Assembly: GCA_003150395.1 (NCBI GenBank)
Contig: QAMI01000003.1
Location: forward strand, 21,981-63,440
DNA: 41,460 bases
Direction: 5' to 3'
Source of the DNA: Candidatus Gastranaerophilales bacterium
Lineage (GTDB): Bacteria > Cyanobacteriota > Vampirovibrionia > Gastranaerophilales > Gastranaerophilaceae
A model generated the notes under the pieces. It did no database searches. It saw only the letters and a list, made by a program, of their open reading frames with translations, and was not told the DNA's origin. Below are positions 1 through 7,493 of the stretch, in pieces. The position numbers and the translations under genes are program-made. Each line of letters opens with the position of its first letter. The first letter of the stretch is position 1.

Positions 1-870
1 GTAAAACGATTAATAATTTCTGTAATTAAAAACGATTTTTTCGGAATGGCGGCCGAAATGGGATTTATGATGGTAATCGGAATTTTTCCGTTTATGCTTT
101 TTTTAATGGCTGTTTTTGGCTGGATGGGAAACAAATCTTATATGGATCCGGTTTTAATGTTTTTGTCCAATGTTATGCCGGAACAGTCAATGGATTTGAT
201 ACTTACAGTGTTGTCAGAAGTTATGATATTTGAGCAGGGGCGGCTTATGGCAACAATAGGAATTGTAGTAACTCTTTTCCTTTCTACAAATGCGATTGCG
301 GTTGTTTTAAAGGGATTAAACCGAGCTTATAAAGTTGAAGAAACAAGAAGTTTTATTTACACAAGAGTTCTATCTCTGATAATGGTTTTTGTGAACACGA
401 TGGTTATGTTTTTAACAATAAACCTTATTATCTTCGGAAAAGTTATAATCAATTTTTTAGTAAACCATCTTCATCTGTCAAACGGAGTGAGCATAACTTT
501 ACTCACAATGCGTTGGCCGCTGGCATTTTTGGCATTGTATGTGATGGCATTTTTGAGTTATTATATTTTGCCAGATTTGAGGGGAAACGAAAAATTCAAA
601 CGAGCAAGCGCTCTTCCCGGGACTTTCTTTTTCTGTTCCTTCTGGCTTTTGGGTTCATGGGGGTTTTCTTTGTATGTAAATAACCTTAGAACATACAATA
701 TGGTATATGGAACAATTGGTGCATTTGCGGTTTTAATGGTTTGGCTTTATTACACATCAATCCTGATACTTATCGGAGGCGAAATTAATTCGCAGGTTTA
801 CAACCGTTTGTCTGCAAAAGCCGATGAGATTAAGGCTGATTTTGCAAGATTAAAGCCATTTAAAAGATAA
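1..870 (+). CDS. YihY/BrkB-family inner-membrane protein (5' end outside window)
   Basis: The reading frame is open from base 1, and the residues before the first in-window ATG (position 46) already look like the family's N-terminal helix. The gene therefore starts upstream of the window and is partial only because of the window edge. Several strongly hydrophobic segments are visible (about residues 8-30, 65-85, 100-130, 150-175 and 190-245 counted from the ATG). The last membrane segment has the pattern NMVYGTIGAFAVLMVWLYY, followed by LIGGEIN, both characteristic of the YihY/BrkB family. The tail is short, charged and probably cytoplasmic. Family members are polytopic membrane proteins of unsettled function, often misannotated as ribonuclease BN. 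The gene converges on the prepilin-like gene that ends 44 bases downstream. The family call is firm; the function is unknown. Confidence 0.85.
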   Translation, partial: VKRLIISVIKNDFFGMAAEMGFMMVIGIFPFMLFLMAVFGWMGNKSYMDPVLMFLSNVMPEQSMDLILTVLSEVMIFEQGRLMATIGIVVTLFLSTNAIAVVLKGLNRAYKVEETRSFIYTRVLSLIMVFVNTMVMFLTINLIIFGKVIINFLVNHLHLSNGVSITLLTMRWPLAFLALYVMAFLSYYILPDLRGNEKFKRASALPGTFFFCSFWLLGSWGFSLYVNNLRTYNMVYGTIGAFAVLMVWLYYTSILILIGGEINSQVYNRLSAKADEIKADFARLKPFKR

Positions 871-913
871 TATATTTGCAATAATAATGCGGTGCACAGA
901 TTAGAGCGCAATT

Positions 914-1636
914 TTAAATTTTGTATGGATAGTCTTTGGGAAATTTCCAGCTGTTAGAGATAATTTCATAAGCGCAGTATTTTGTATTTGTTTTGCAGTC
1001 ACCCTTTTCAGCAAAAAAATTGTGTTGAGAATAGTCTTTTTTGAAAACAAAAACATCATAGCCGCCTCTGTTAGGGCCTCTGGATCCATTTGCATCAATC
1101 ATAATGGTTGTGTGTCCTTGGATTAAATCGTTCCTGTCTTTCAGCCAAAATACAACATTTCCATCTTGTAATTGAAATACAAATCGATCTTCGGCTGTCA
1201 TTACGTTCCATTCGGCCTGATTGTGCCATTTGTACATATCTACATTTTTATAACCATTACATTTGTTTAAATTATCACATAATTTTGCATTGTTTAAGTA
1301 CGGATTTAAATAAATATTCCAAAATTGATAAGCATCTAAATCTTTTTCAGGCCAATCGCTTATTGGGCCGTTTTTAATTTCAGAAAGAGATATTGCATTT
1401 TGGAGGGTGTTATAAGTCTTTTTTAAACCAGTTTCAATTTCGATTTTACGATATCTTCCGATTAGCGAAGGTAGGGTTAGTGAAGCAATAATACTTATAA
1501 TTCCTAATGTAACAAGAACTTCAGACAATGTGAATGCAGATTTCAAAAATCCTGGAGCCAGTGTGTTGCTTAAAGGCTTGCTATAAGCGAATTTTCGGGG
1601 GGGGGGGCAGATAGAAACTGATGCTTTATGGTTCAT
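914..1636 (-). CDS. Prepilin-like protein A with a C11 tract in its leader (in frame)
   Basis: A type II secretion/type IV pilus-like prepilin of 240 aa. A prepilin peptidase site (AFTLSEVLVTLGIISIIAS, with Glu at +5) begins near residue 36 and is followed by the hydrophobic helix and a soluble globular domain with several Cys. I chose the ATG at 1636 because AAGGAG precedes it; an in-frame ATG at 1660 lacks such a site. The leader before the cleavage site is about 35 residues, long for a prepilin. It contains a run of 11 C on the coding strand (1597-1607) encoding Pro-Pro-Pro. With 11 C the frame continues into the pilin; with 10 or 12 it hits a stop within 6-9 codons. This is the design of a slipped-strand on/off switch, and the variable residues would be removed with the leader. 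The exact role (pilus subunit, pseudopilin or other exported protein) is not known. Confidence 0.85.
   Translation of the reverse strand: MNHKASVSICPPPRKFAYSKPLSNTLAPGFLKSAFTLSEVLVTLGIISIIASLTLPSLIGRYRKIEIETGLKKTYNTLQNAISLSEIKNGPISDWPEKDLDAYQFWNIYLNPYLNNAKLCDNLNKCNGYKNVDMYKWHNQAEWNVMTAEDRFVFQLQDGNVVFWLKDRNDLIQGHTTIMIDANGSRGPNRGGYDVFVFKKDYSQHNFFAEKGDCKTNTKYCAYEIISNSWKFPKDYPYKI
1597..1607. repeat. Homopolymer tract G11 (C11 on the coding strand)
   Basis: Eleven consecutive G on the + strand, inside the leader-coding part of prepilin-like gene A. It is strikingly out of keeping with the AT-rich surroundings. Lengths of 10 or 12 put the gene out of frame with nearby stops, so the tract can act as a translational switch. 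Homopolymer length can also be miscalled in assembly. Confidence 0.9.
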
Positions 1637-1793
1637 AACTCTTCTCCTTTTTCTTACCACAAAAGTAATTATACTTTATAGAGTTGTATTTGTCCAGAAG
1701 TAAAAATAAGTATTAATGTTTTATGTTGCTGTGGTTAAGAAGCCTTATTAATGAAATATGATATTTCTCAATTAGCTTAAACGGCTATCAGCT

Positions 1794-2117
1794 CTAATAC
1801 TGAAAATATTTATCAAAATCGACATCATCAAAAGAACAAAGTAATTTAAAAATTTCATCCTGCTCATCCATACGCTGGAATGAATAGTTATCAAATTTCC
1901 AAAGTTTTGGGTTAATCCCTTTCACCTGAACAATACCGGCATCTTTTAAAATAATAAGTTTTTTCTTTACAACCTCAAGCGGCAGTTCAACCATTTTCGC
2001 AAGTTCAACTGCTGTGATGCCCTCTTCTTTCGAGCCTTTTTCCGGTGTCATAAACATCAGTTCAAGCCCGACTGAACGAAGATCTTTATCTTCATTTTCA
2101 GGTAGATAATCGTACAT
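1794..2117 (-). CDS. Winged-helix DNA-binding-like protein
   Basis: A 107-aa protein. Residues about 12-75 read as a winged helix: a helix, then GITAVELAKMVELPLEVVKKKLIIL as helix-turn-helix, then a short beta wing (GIVQVKG...LWKFDNY). The C-terminal 30 residues are acidic and end in Phe/Tyr-rich sequence. This looks like the MarR/ArsR-type fold, where the second helix pair contacts DNA; no ligand site is recognisable. It lies 51 bases downstream of tyrA on the same strand and may be cotranscribed with it. No strong ribosome-binding site precedes the ATG. The fold assignment is inferred from the pattern and the target is unknown. Confidence 0.65.
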   Translation of the reverse strand: MYDYLPENEDKDLRSVGLELMFMTPEKGSKEEGITAVELAKMVELPLEVVKKKLIILKDAGIVQVKGINPKLWKFDNYSFQRMDEQDEIFKLLCSFDDVDFDKYFQY

Positions 2118-2168
2118 AATTCTATTCTACCCAAAATAAAATTATTTTATATCATATTTTTGAAGTAA

Positions 2169-2930
2169 CTACTTTACAAACATTTTTTCGCGTGCGTGTT
2201 TTATTTTTTCGATTTTATCTTTGTAATTTGAGCTTGTCAAGTCCCCGACAGATTTGTAAAGCTGTAAAATAGCATGCTCAATATTTTTGCTGTTCATCAA
2301 AATCATATCCTCTGCCATTTCGGTATTTGACATTGCAAGGCGTGTCATATCACGGAAACCGCTTGCTGCAAGTTCCATTGCCAATTGATTTTCGCTTGCC
2401 GCAGAAAATAAAGCCTGTGCAATTACCATTGGCATGTGTGAAATCATTGCAACAGCGGCGTCATGCTCTTGCGGAGTTGTTATAACCGGCATGGCTCCGA
2501 GTTTTTGAATAATTTTTGTGAAGCTTTCAGGCACCCCGCTTTCCAAATAAGGTGTTATTGCCCATTTTGCCCCATCAAAAAGTTCTGCAAAAGAATGTTC
2601 AAATCCCTGATGTTCTGTCCCCGCCATCGGGTGTGACGGAATAAATCTGTAGGGCCGTTTTTTGTTGCATACAAATTCTTTCAGGCTGCAAACATCTGTT
2701 ACAATTGTTTTGGGATTTAAATAGTTTTCAAGTTCATCAAGAATTTCAAGTGTTTTATTCATTGCTGAACATACAAAAATAATTTCTCTGTCTTTTAGAA
2801 CCTCATAATCCTGGAATATTTTCTCCCCTTTTTGAGACCTTGAAACTCCGATAACATCAAAGTTTTCAGCAATAAGCTTTTTAAAAATCGACCCGCCTAT
2901 AAGCCCGAGTCCGACAACTCCGATTTTCAT
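2169..2930 (-). CDS. tyrA: Prephenate/arogenate dehydrogenase
   Basis: 253 aa. It catalyses the NAD(P)-dependent oxidative decarboxylation in tyrosine biosynthesis, with prephenate or arogenate as substrate. The N-terminal Rossmann motif GLGLIGG is at residues 7-13. The family's catalytic motif SHPMAGTE places the active-site His at residue 100, and SHMPMVIAQALF marks the helical dimerisation domain. The length is that of a single-domain TyrA with neither chorismate mutase nor ACT domain fused, so feedback control by tyrosine is not evident from the sequence. Cyanobacterial relatives often use arogenate; the sequence alone does not settle substrate or cofactor. It is divergent from dnaK across 177 bases, with the winged-helix gene downstream. 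Confidence 0.9.
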   Translation of the reverse strand: MKIGVVGLGLIGGSIFKKLIAENFDVIGVSRSQKGEKIFQDYEVLKDREIIFVCSAMNKTLEILDELENYLNPKTIVTDVCSLKEFVCNKKRPYRFIPSHPMAGTEHQGFEHSFAELFDGAKWAITPYLESGVPESFTKIIQKLGAMPVITTPQEHDAAVAMISHMPMVIAQALFSAASENQLAMELAASGFRDMTRLAMSNTEMAEDMILMNSKNIEHAILQLYKSVGDLTSSNYKDKIEKIKHAREKMFVK

Positions 2931-3107
2931 TTTTTAACCCTCACAATTTTGATTTTTTTATAAAAATTATATCATAGATTAAAAACATCTTAACATTTAA
3001 CAGTGAATAATTAATTTTTTGTTTATTTTTTAATACTTTCTTAAAAACGATGTTATAACAATAATATAAAAAGTTATTAATAAATTTGTAAAAGGAGATA
3101 AACGATT

Positions 3108-4946
3108 ATGGCAAAAACAATTGGTATTGACTTAGGTACAACAAACTCTGTTGTAGCAGTCATGGAAGGCGGTAAACCGACCGTTATCGCTAACGCTGAA
3201 GGTTCTCGTACAACCCCTTCAATCGTTGGCTTTTCAAAAACAGGTGAAAAACTTGTTGGTCAACTAGCAAAACGTCAGGCAATTCTTAACCCTGATAAAA
3301 CAATCGCTTCAATAAAAAGACACATGGGCGACGATTATAAAGTAAATATCGACGGAAAAGATTACACTCCACAAGAAATTTCAGCTATGATTTTAAGAAA
3401 ATTAGCTGACGATGCAAGTGCATATTTGGGCGAGAAAGTTACTTCTGCTGTAATTACAGTTCCTGCATACTTTAATGATGCTCAAAGACAAGCTACAAAA
3501 GACGCAGGTAAAATCGCAGGTTTGGATGTTTTACGTATCGTAAACGAACCAACAGCAGCAGCTCTTGCTTACGGGCTTGAAAAAGAAAAGAGTGAAAAAG
3601 TTCTTGTATTTGACCTTGGCGGCGGTACTTTCGATGTATCAATCCTAGAAATCGGCGATGGCGTTCACGAAGTTCTTTCAACTTCCGGTGATACTCACTT
3701 AGGCGGTGACGACTTTGACCAAAAAGTTATGGATTGGATTTGCGATGAATTCAAAAAACAGGAAGGAATTGACCTTCGTGGTGACAAACAAGCTATGCAG
3801 CGTGTTAAAGAAGCTGCGGAAAAAGCAAAATGCGAATTGTCATCAGTTATGGAAACAAATATCAACCTTCCGTTCATTACCGCAGATGCAAACGGTCCGA
3901 AACACTTAGATTTAAGCTTGACAAGAGCTAAGTTTGAAGATTTGTGCCGCGATCTTTTGAACAGATGTAAAACTCCTGTTGAAAATGCTTTAAAAGATGC
4001 AGGCGTTACAAAATCAGATATTAACGAAGTTGTATTAGTCGGCGGGTCAACCCGTATTCCTGCAGTTCAGCAGCTAGTTAAAGAATACACTGGCAAAGAA
4101 CCTAACCAATCAGTTAACCCTGATGAAGTTGTTGCAGTAGGTGCAGCTATTCAGGCAGGTGTTCTGGCTGGTGAAGTTAAAGACATTGTTCTTCTTGATG
4201 TAACTCCATTGACTCTTGGTATTGAAACATTAGGTGGTGTTATGACACCTCTTGTTCCTAGAAACACTACAATTCCGGTTTCTAAATCACAAGTATTCTC
4301 AACTGCAGAAAATAATCAGACTGCTGTAGATATTCATGTTCTTCAGGGTGAAAGACCGATGGCTAAAGATAACAAATCTTTAGGTATGTTCAGACTTGAT
4401 GGTATTCCGCCGGCAATGAGAGGTTTGCCGCAAATCGAAGTTACCTTCGATATCGACGCAAACGGTATTGTTAACGTTTCAGCAAAAGACAAAGCAACAA
4501 ACAAAGAACAGAAAATTACTATTACAAATTCTTCTAACCTTTCAGAAGCCGATATTGACAAAATGGTTAAAGAAGCCGAAGCAAACGCTGCTGAAGACAA
4601 AAAGAAAAAAGAAGAAGCTGAAATTAAAAACAATGCAACAAGCTTAATCGGTTCTGCCGACAGAATTGTAAAAGATTTCGAAGGTAAAATCGACGCAGCT
4701 GACAAATCTAAATTGGATGAACAAAAAGCTGCTCTTCAAAAAGCAATTGATGAAAACAAATCAACTGATGAATTGAAAAAATTGTCAGATGAATTGCAGC
4801 AAACAATGTTCTCAATTTCACAAAAAGCTTACGAAGCTGTTCAAAAAGAAGAACAGTCAACAGCTTCAAGTGAAAGCGCCTCATCTTCAGCCAATGAAGA
4901 CAAAAAAGATGATGACGTAATTGATGCAGAGTATACTAAAGAATAA
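3108..4946 (+). CDS. dnaK: Chaperone DnaK (Hsp70)
   Basis: 612 aa, full length. The N-terminal ATPase domain begins AKTIGIDLGTTNSVVAVMEG and carries VFDLGGGTFDVS and VVLVGGSTRIP, the phosphate and adenosine loops. The linker VLLDVTPLTLGIE (about residues 362-374) leads into the substrate-binding beta domain and a helical lid. The tail is low-complexity and ends near DDDVIDAEYTKE, the expected type of C-terminus. AAAGGAG precedes the ATG. Its partners grpE and dnaJ are not adjacent; tyrA lies upstream and a prepilin-like gene downstream. No CIRCE operator (HrcA site) is visible in the 177-base upstream region, so heat-shock control, if present, works another way. Confidence 0.98.
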   Translation: MAKTIGIDLGTTNSVVAVMEGGKPTVIANAEGSRTTPSIVGFSKTGEKLVGQLAKRQAILNPDKTIASIKRHMGDDYKVNIDGKDYTPQEISAMILRKLADDASAYLGEKVTSAVITVPAYFNDAQRQATKDAGKIAGLDVLRIVNEPTAAALAYGLEKEKSEKVLVFDLGGGTFDVSILEIGDGVHEVLSTSGDTHLGGDDFDQKVMDWICDEFKKQEGIDLRGDKQAMQRVKEAAEKAKCELSSVMETNINLPFITADANGPKHLDLSLTRAKFEDLCRDLLNRCKTPVENALKDAGVTKSDINEVVLVGGSTRIPAVQQLVKEYTGKEPNQSVNPDEVVAVGAAIQAGVLAGEVKDIVLLDVTPLTLGIETLGGVMTPLVPRNTTIPVSKSQVFSTAENNQTAVDIHVLQGERPMAKDNKSLGMFRLDGIPPAMRGLPQIEVTFDIDANGIVNVSAKDKATNKEQKITITNSSNLSEADIDKMVKEAEANAAEDKKKKEEAEIKNNATSLIGSADRIVKDFEGKIDAADKSKLDEQKAALQKAIDENKSTDELKKLSDELQQTMFSISQKAYEAVQKEEQSTASSESASSSANEDKKDDDVIDAEYTKE

Positions 4947-4961
4947 CAAAAATAGCAGATC

Positions 4962-5023
4962 ATTCTTCGCCGTTTATAAATTTCTTCTGATATAATTCAA
5001 AGAATTTCAAAACGGCGAAGAAT
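4962..5023. other. Long inverted repeat downstream of dnaK
   Basis: ATTCTTCGCCGTTT (4962-4975) is repeated perfectly in inverted form at 5010-5023, a 14-bp stem around a 34-base AT-rich loop. It is not followed by a T run, so it is a poor terminator alone. In the dnaK transcript it would lie between the stop codon and the terminator at 5067-5102, where it could stabilise the 3' end, or it could be a protein-binding site. Confidence 0.7.
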
Positions 5024-5066
5024 CTCTCTAAATTTCAAAAAATATTCTGTTAATAATTCTCACAGC

Positions 5067-5102
5067 AAAAAAAGAACAAGTCTAATGGCTTGTTCTTTTT
5101 TC
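5067..5102. terminator. Bidirectional terminator between dnaK and prepilin-like gene B
   Basis: The stem AAAGAACAAG / CTTGTTCTTT has an 8-base loop, an A run on the left and a T run on the right. It can therefore end transcripts from both convergent genes. Confidence 0.85.
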
Positions 5103-5172
5103 TTCTTTTTCTTTCTGATATTTTAATTGCGACATTGACGCCGAAAAATTTTGTGCAGGCTTATTTACAATT

Positions 5173-5967
5173 TTACTTCCAGACATCTTCCAGCATTTGT
5201 TTGCTGCTTTTACCGCCTTTTTCGGCCATTGTGCATACTCCGTTTGCATCAAGTCGTACAAGTTTTTCATCTCCACGCCATATCATAGGAAAAATGTCAT
5301 ATCCCCATTTGTTTGGTCTTTTATTTCCGTTAATGTCGACATATATTAAAGGTCCGTATTTTGAGTTATACCTATACTTATACCAACCTATTATTGTTCC
5401 ATCTTTTAAAACCCAGGTTTCATCTTGATTGAGAATACTTTCTTCTGTGAAACCTAGACAATTTCGAATGGTGTTTTCTGTATCAGCGTCCGGATTATTT
5501 TCCAGTTCAACTGTATCTATACCTTTGTATTTTGGGATACAGCCTTTTGAATATGCATTGTCTTCGCATATAGAAATCGGATTTAGTAATTTTTTAAGAT
5601 GTTCGCCCATAGCCTGACAATCGTTACTTTTAGTAGAGGTTGTATCTTTTATGTAGTAACAGTTGTAATAGCTTTCATTATCAGCGTATATCCGCATTTG
5701 AGCATTCTGTAATATGTTATAAACCTTTTTAAACTGTTGTTTTAGAATATATTCATTGGCTCTGTTTATAACTGTCGGCAAAGTCATTGCTGCAATAATT
5801 CCAATAATACCAAGTGTTATTAATACTTCAGCCAAAGTGAAAGCGTTTTGTATAAAGTATAATTTATTTTGTTTGTACGAACAGGAATGCAGTAAAGAAG
5901 AATTTTTTAAGTTGGGGAATTTAGTTGAACAGCCCCCCCCCCCCTGGCTGAAAGTCAATGATATCAA
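5173..5967 (-). CDS. Prepilin-like protein B with a G12 tract; frame offset from its best start
   Basis: 264 aa as an open frame from a TTG at 5967. It contains the prepilin cleavage and helix segment FTLAEVLITLGIIGIIAA near residue 43, then a Cys-containing soluble domain. The best start is the ATG at 5971, with GGAG nine bases upstream, but it is in a different frame. With 12 G in the tract at 5933-5944 it reads through only 16 codons to TAA at 5921-5923. With 11 G it would run straight into the pilin; with 10 it would stop again. As sequenced, the gene is either switched off or translated weakly from the TTG, whose spacing to GGAG is about 13 bases. The tract lies in a leader of about 40 residues that would be cleaved off. 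No internal start lies between the tract and the cleavage site. A homopolymer sequencing error could produce the same picture. Confidence 0.8.
   Translation of the reverse strand: MISLTFSQGGGGCSTKFPNLKNSSLLHSCSYKQNKLYFIQNAFTLAEVLITLGIIGIIAAMTLPTVINRANEYILKQQFKKVYNILQNAQMRIYADNESYYNCYYIKDTTSTKSNDCQAMGEHLKKLLNPISICEDNAYSKGCIPKYKGIDTVELENNPDADTENTIRNCLGFTEESILNQDETWVLKDGTIIGWYKYRYNSKYGPLIYVDINGNKRPNKWGYDIFPMIWRGDEKLVRLDANGVCTMAEKGGKSSKQMLEDVWK
5933..5944. repeat. Homopolymer tract C12 (G12 on the coding strand)
   Basis: Twelve consecutive C on the + strand, 27-38 bases inside the ATG at 5971 of prepilin-like gene B. The pilin frame is reached from that ATG only when the tract is 11 (or 11 plus or minus a multiple of 3), so tract length sets expression. 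Confidence 0.9.
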
Positions 5968-6161
5968 GCATTTTTAGGCTCTCCTTTTATTTAAATATTA
6001 CTTACAAAATTTATTTTATCATAGACTAAACTATTATGCCAGTTTGATAATTATATTACGTAATGTAACAAATTGCATCCATGCCGAAATTCCTTCTTCT
6101 GCAAATTTTTATATTAATTATAAATGGTTGCACTTTATCAGTCAGAAGAGAGGAGTCAGTT

Positions 6162-6353
6162 ATGACAAACATTAGCGCTATGAGATCTTTGGCAGAACTC
6201 AACAAACTTGAAGAAGCACGAAATTCTGTAAATCAGCCGCAGCATGCTGAAAATAAATTTAAATTTTCACTTTTTGGTTTCGGCTTTGGCGCTCAAACCC
6301 GCGCTGAAGATGATATTCCGCCCGAAGAAAAAGGTTTTAATCATAAAGTTTGA
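6162..6353 (+). CDS. Small hypothetical protein, 63 aa
   Basis: The ATG at 6162 is preceded by GAGAGGAG at good spacing, so I prefer it to an upstream in-frame ATG at 6081 that has no such site. The product begins MTNISAMRSLAELNKLEEAR, a short helix, and continues with an aromatic stretch (FKFSLFGFGFG) and a polar tail. I recognise no family. It is followed 72 bases later, on the same strand, by the LysM-like gene. Confidence 0.5.
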   Translation: MTNISAMRSLAELNKLEEARNSVNQPQHAENKFKFSLFGFGFGAQTRAEDDIPPEEKGFNHKV

Positions 6354-6425
6354 GCCCAATGTTATATTCTTCTCTGACTGTGGAATATATAAATTAATTT
6401 AGTCTCAAATAGTTAAGGAGTATTT

Positions 6426-6731
6426 ATGGCAGATTTGAACAAAGAATCAAACGATGGCAAAGTTATTTTGTCCGAACGCTACGAAACTTATGAACCAAAA
6501 AGCGGAGAATATTGGTACAGTATTGTTTCGGCAAAATATGGCGCGGACAGTGACGAAGCAAAAGAAATCGTTAAGGATTTGAAAGAATTCAACGGAATAA
6601 ACACGTTTTCTCTAATTGTGCAGCCTGATATTATGAAACTTCCTCAAACGATTACTCTAGGTGCAAAAGAATTTAAACTCGACTTTGAGAAAAAAGTAGA
6701 TATTCGAAGTTTTAGATTAAGTGCAACATAA
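6426..6731 (+). CDS. Small LysM-like protein
   Basis: 101 aa, with AAGGAG before the ATG. The centre (about residues 20-80) follows the LysM pattern: an opening strand (YETYEPKSGEYWYSIVSAKY), a helix pair with an LKEFNGIN turn, and a closing strand (IMKLPQTI). LysM modules bind N-acetylglucosamine-containing glycans such as peptidoglycan. There is no signal peptide, so the protein may act inside the cell, leave by another route, or only share the fold. LysM assignment is my inference from the pattern; no catalytic domain is attached. Confidence 0.55.
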   Translation: MADLNKESNDGKVILSERYETYEPKSGEYWYSIVSAKYGADSDEAKEIVKDLKEFNGINTFSLIVQPDIMKLPQTITLGAKEFKLDFEKKVDIRSFRLSAT

Positions 6732-6742
6732 TTTTTAAGTTG

Positions 6743-6776
6743 AATAAGCGTTAAACCATGGTGTTTAACGCTTATT
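6743..6776. terminator. Perfect hairpin after the LysM-like gene
   Basis: AATAAGCGTTAAAC (6743-6756) pairs perfectly with 6763-6776 across a 6-base loop, 12 bases after the stop codon. Only a weak T stretch follows (GACTTTTA), so this is a probable but not textbook terminator. Confidence 0.6.
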
Positions 6777-6810
6777 GACTTTTATAAATTAAAAGGCTAT
6801 TCTTAAATAC

Positions 6811-7428
6811 ATGGCAAAATACACTTTTTATCCGCAAATAAAAACTTCATATTTATATACCAAAACGATTATGTATGTTGCGATGGTCATATCTTTTGTT
6901 TATGGCTGTGTTGCTGTTGCTTTTTACCAGCAAAGCAATTTTCTTTTTCTGCCATTTTTTATGTTAATCCTATATGACATATTCCTCTATAAACCAATGC
7001 TTAAGTATTGGGATATGGGCGGCTTTAAAAAAATGGTTATTGATACAAATGCTAAAGTTGTAATTTTTGATGACAGGGTTCGTTTAAACCTTGATAAAGT
7101 TGAGCGTGTAAGGATAGAGATGGAAGAACGTCCTACAATGTTTTGGTTTCCGTGTTTGTTTTCGCAGTATGTGAGGCTTGTGAATGCCGAACTTATGTTT
7201 AAACTGGAAACAAAAACTAACACTGTAATTTATCTGCAATTTAAAAAAGACGTTAAAAAGATCTATTCAATAATGCGTGATATGGGAAAGCCTTGCAGAA
7301 TTATTCATGAAGAAATGCTTGAAGAAGGAATACCAAATTATATGGGGTATTTGATGGGGCTTTTAGGAATAGTTGGCGGATTCGGCTATTGCGTATTTGT
7401 ATTTTTCCAAAAACTTATTAACGCTTAA
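6811..7428 (+). CDS. Hypothetical membrane protein, 205 aa
   Basis: Two closely spaced hydrophobic helices near the N-terminus (about residues 19-38 and 44-62) form a hairpin. A soluble part of about 110 residues with alternating strands and charged stretches follows, then one C-terminal helix (about residues 178-200). This resembles small membrane proteins with a pleckstrin-like domain after a helix hairpin, but I cannot assign a family. It converges on gatA, from which a terminator at 7445-7470 separates it. No clear ribosome-binding site is seen. Confidence 0.6.
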   Translation: MAKYTFYPQIKTSYLYTKTIMYVAMVISFVYGCVAVAFYQQSNFLFLPFFMLILYDIFLYKPMLKYWDMGGFKKMVIDTNAKVVIFDDRVRLNLDKVERVRIEMEERPTMFWFPCLFSQYVRLVNAELMFKLETKTNTVIYLQFKKDVKKIYSIMRDMGKPCRIIHEEMLEEGIPNYMGYLMGLLGIVGGFGYCVFVFFQKLINA

Positions 7429-7444
7429 ACGGGATTATAAAACA

Positions 7445-7470
7445 AAAAAGCAGCTGTTAAGCCGCTTTTT
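7445..7470. terminator. Terminator between convergent genes
   Basis: AAAAAGCAGC pairs with GCCGCTTTTT across a 6-base loop with one mismatch. A and T runs on either side allow use in both directions (the membrane protein gene and gatA). Confidence 0.7.
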
Positions 7471-7493
7471 CGCTGGTTGTTATGGTATAACTT

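Noticed and set aside
1108..1377. Open frames opposite the prepilin-like, dnaK, gatA and valS genes
   Set aside because: They lie wholly inside better-supported genes on the other strand or in another frame, with no family motifs or ribosome sites.
2931..3107. Search for a CIRCE (HrcA) operator before dnaK
   Set aside because: No GAGTGC-type inverted repeat is present in the 177 bases.
5173..5967. Calling prepilin-like gene B a pseudogene
   Set aside because: The remainder of the frame is intact, the offset is one base in a homopolymer, and the same design is in frame in gene A; a switch or sequencing error is more likely.
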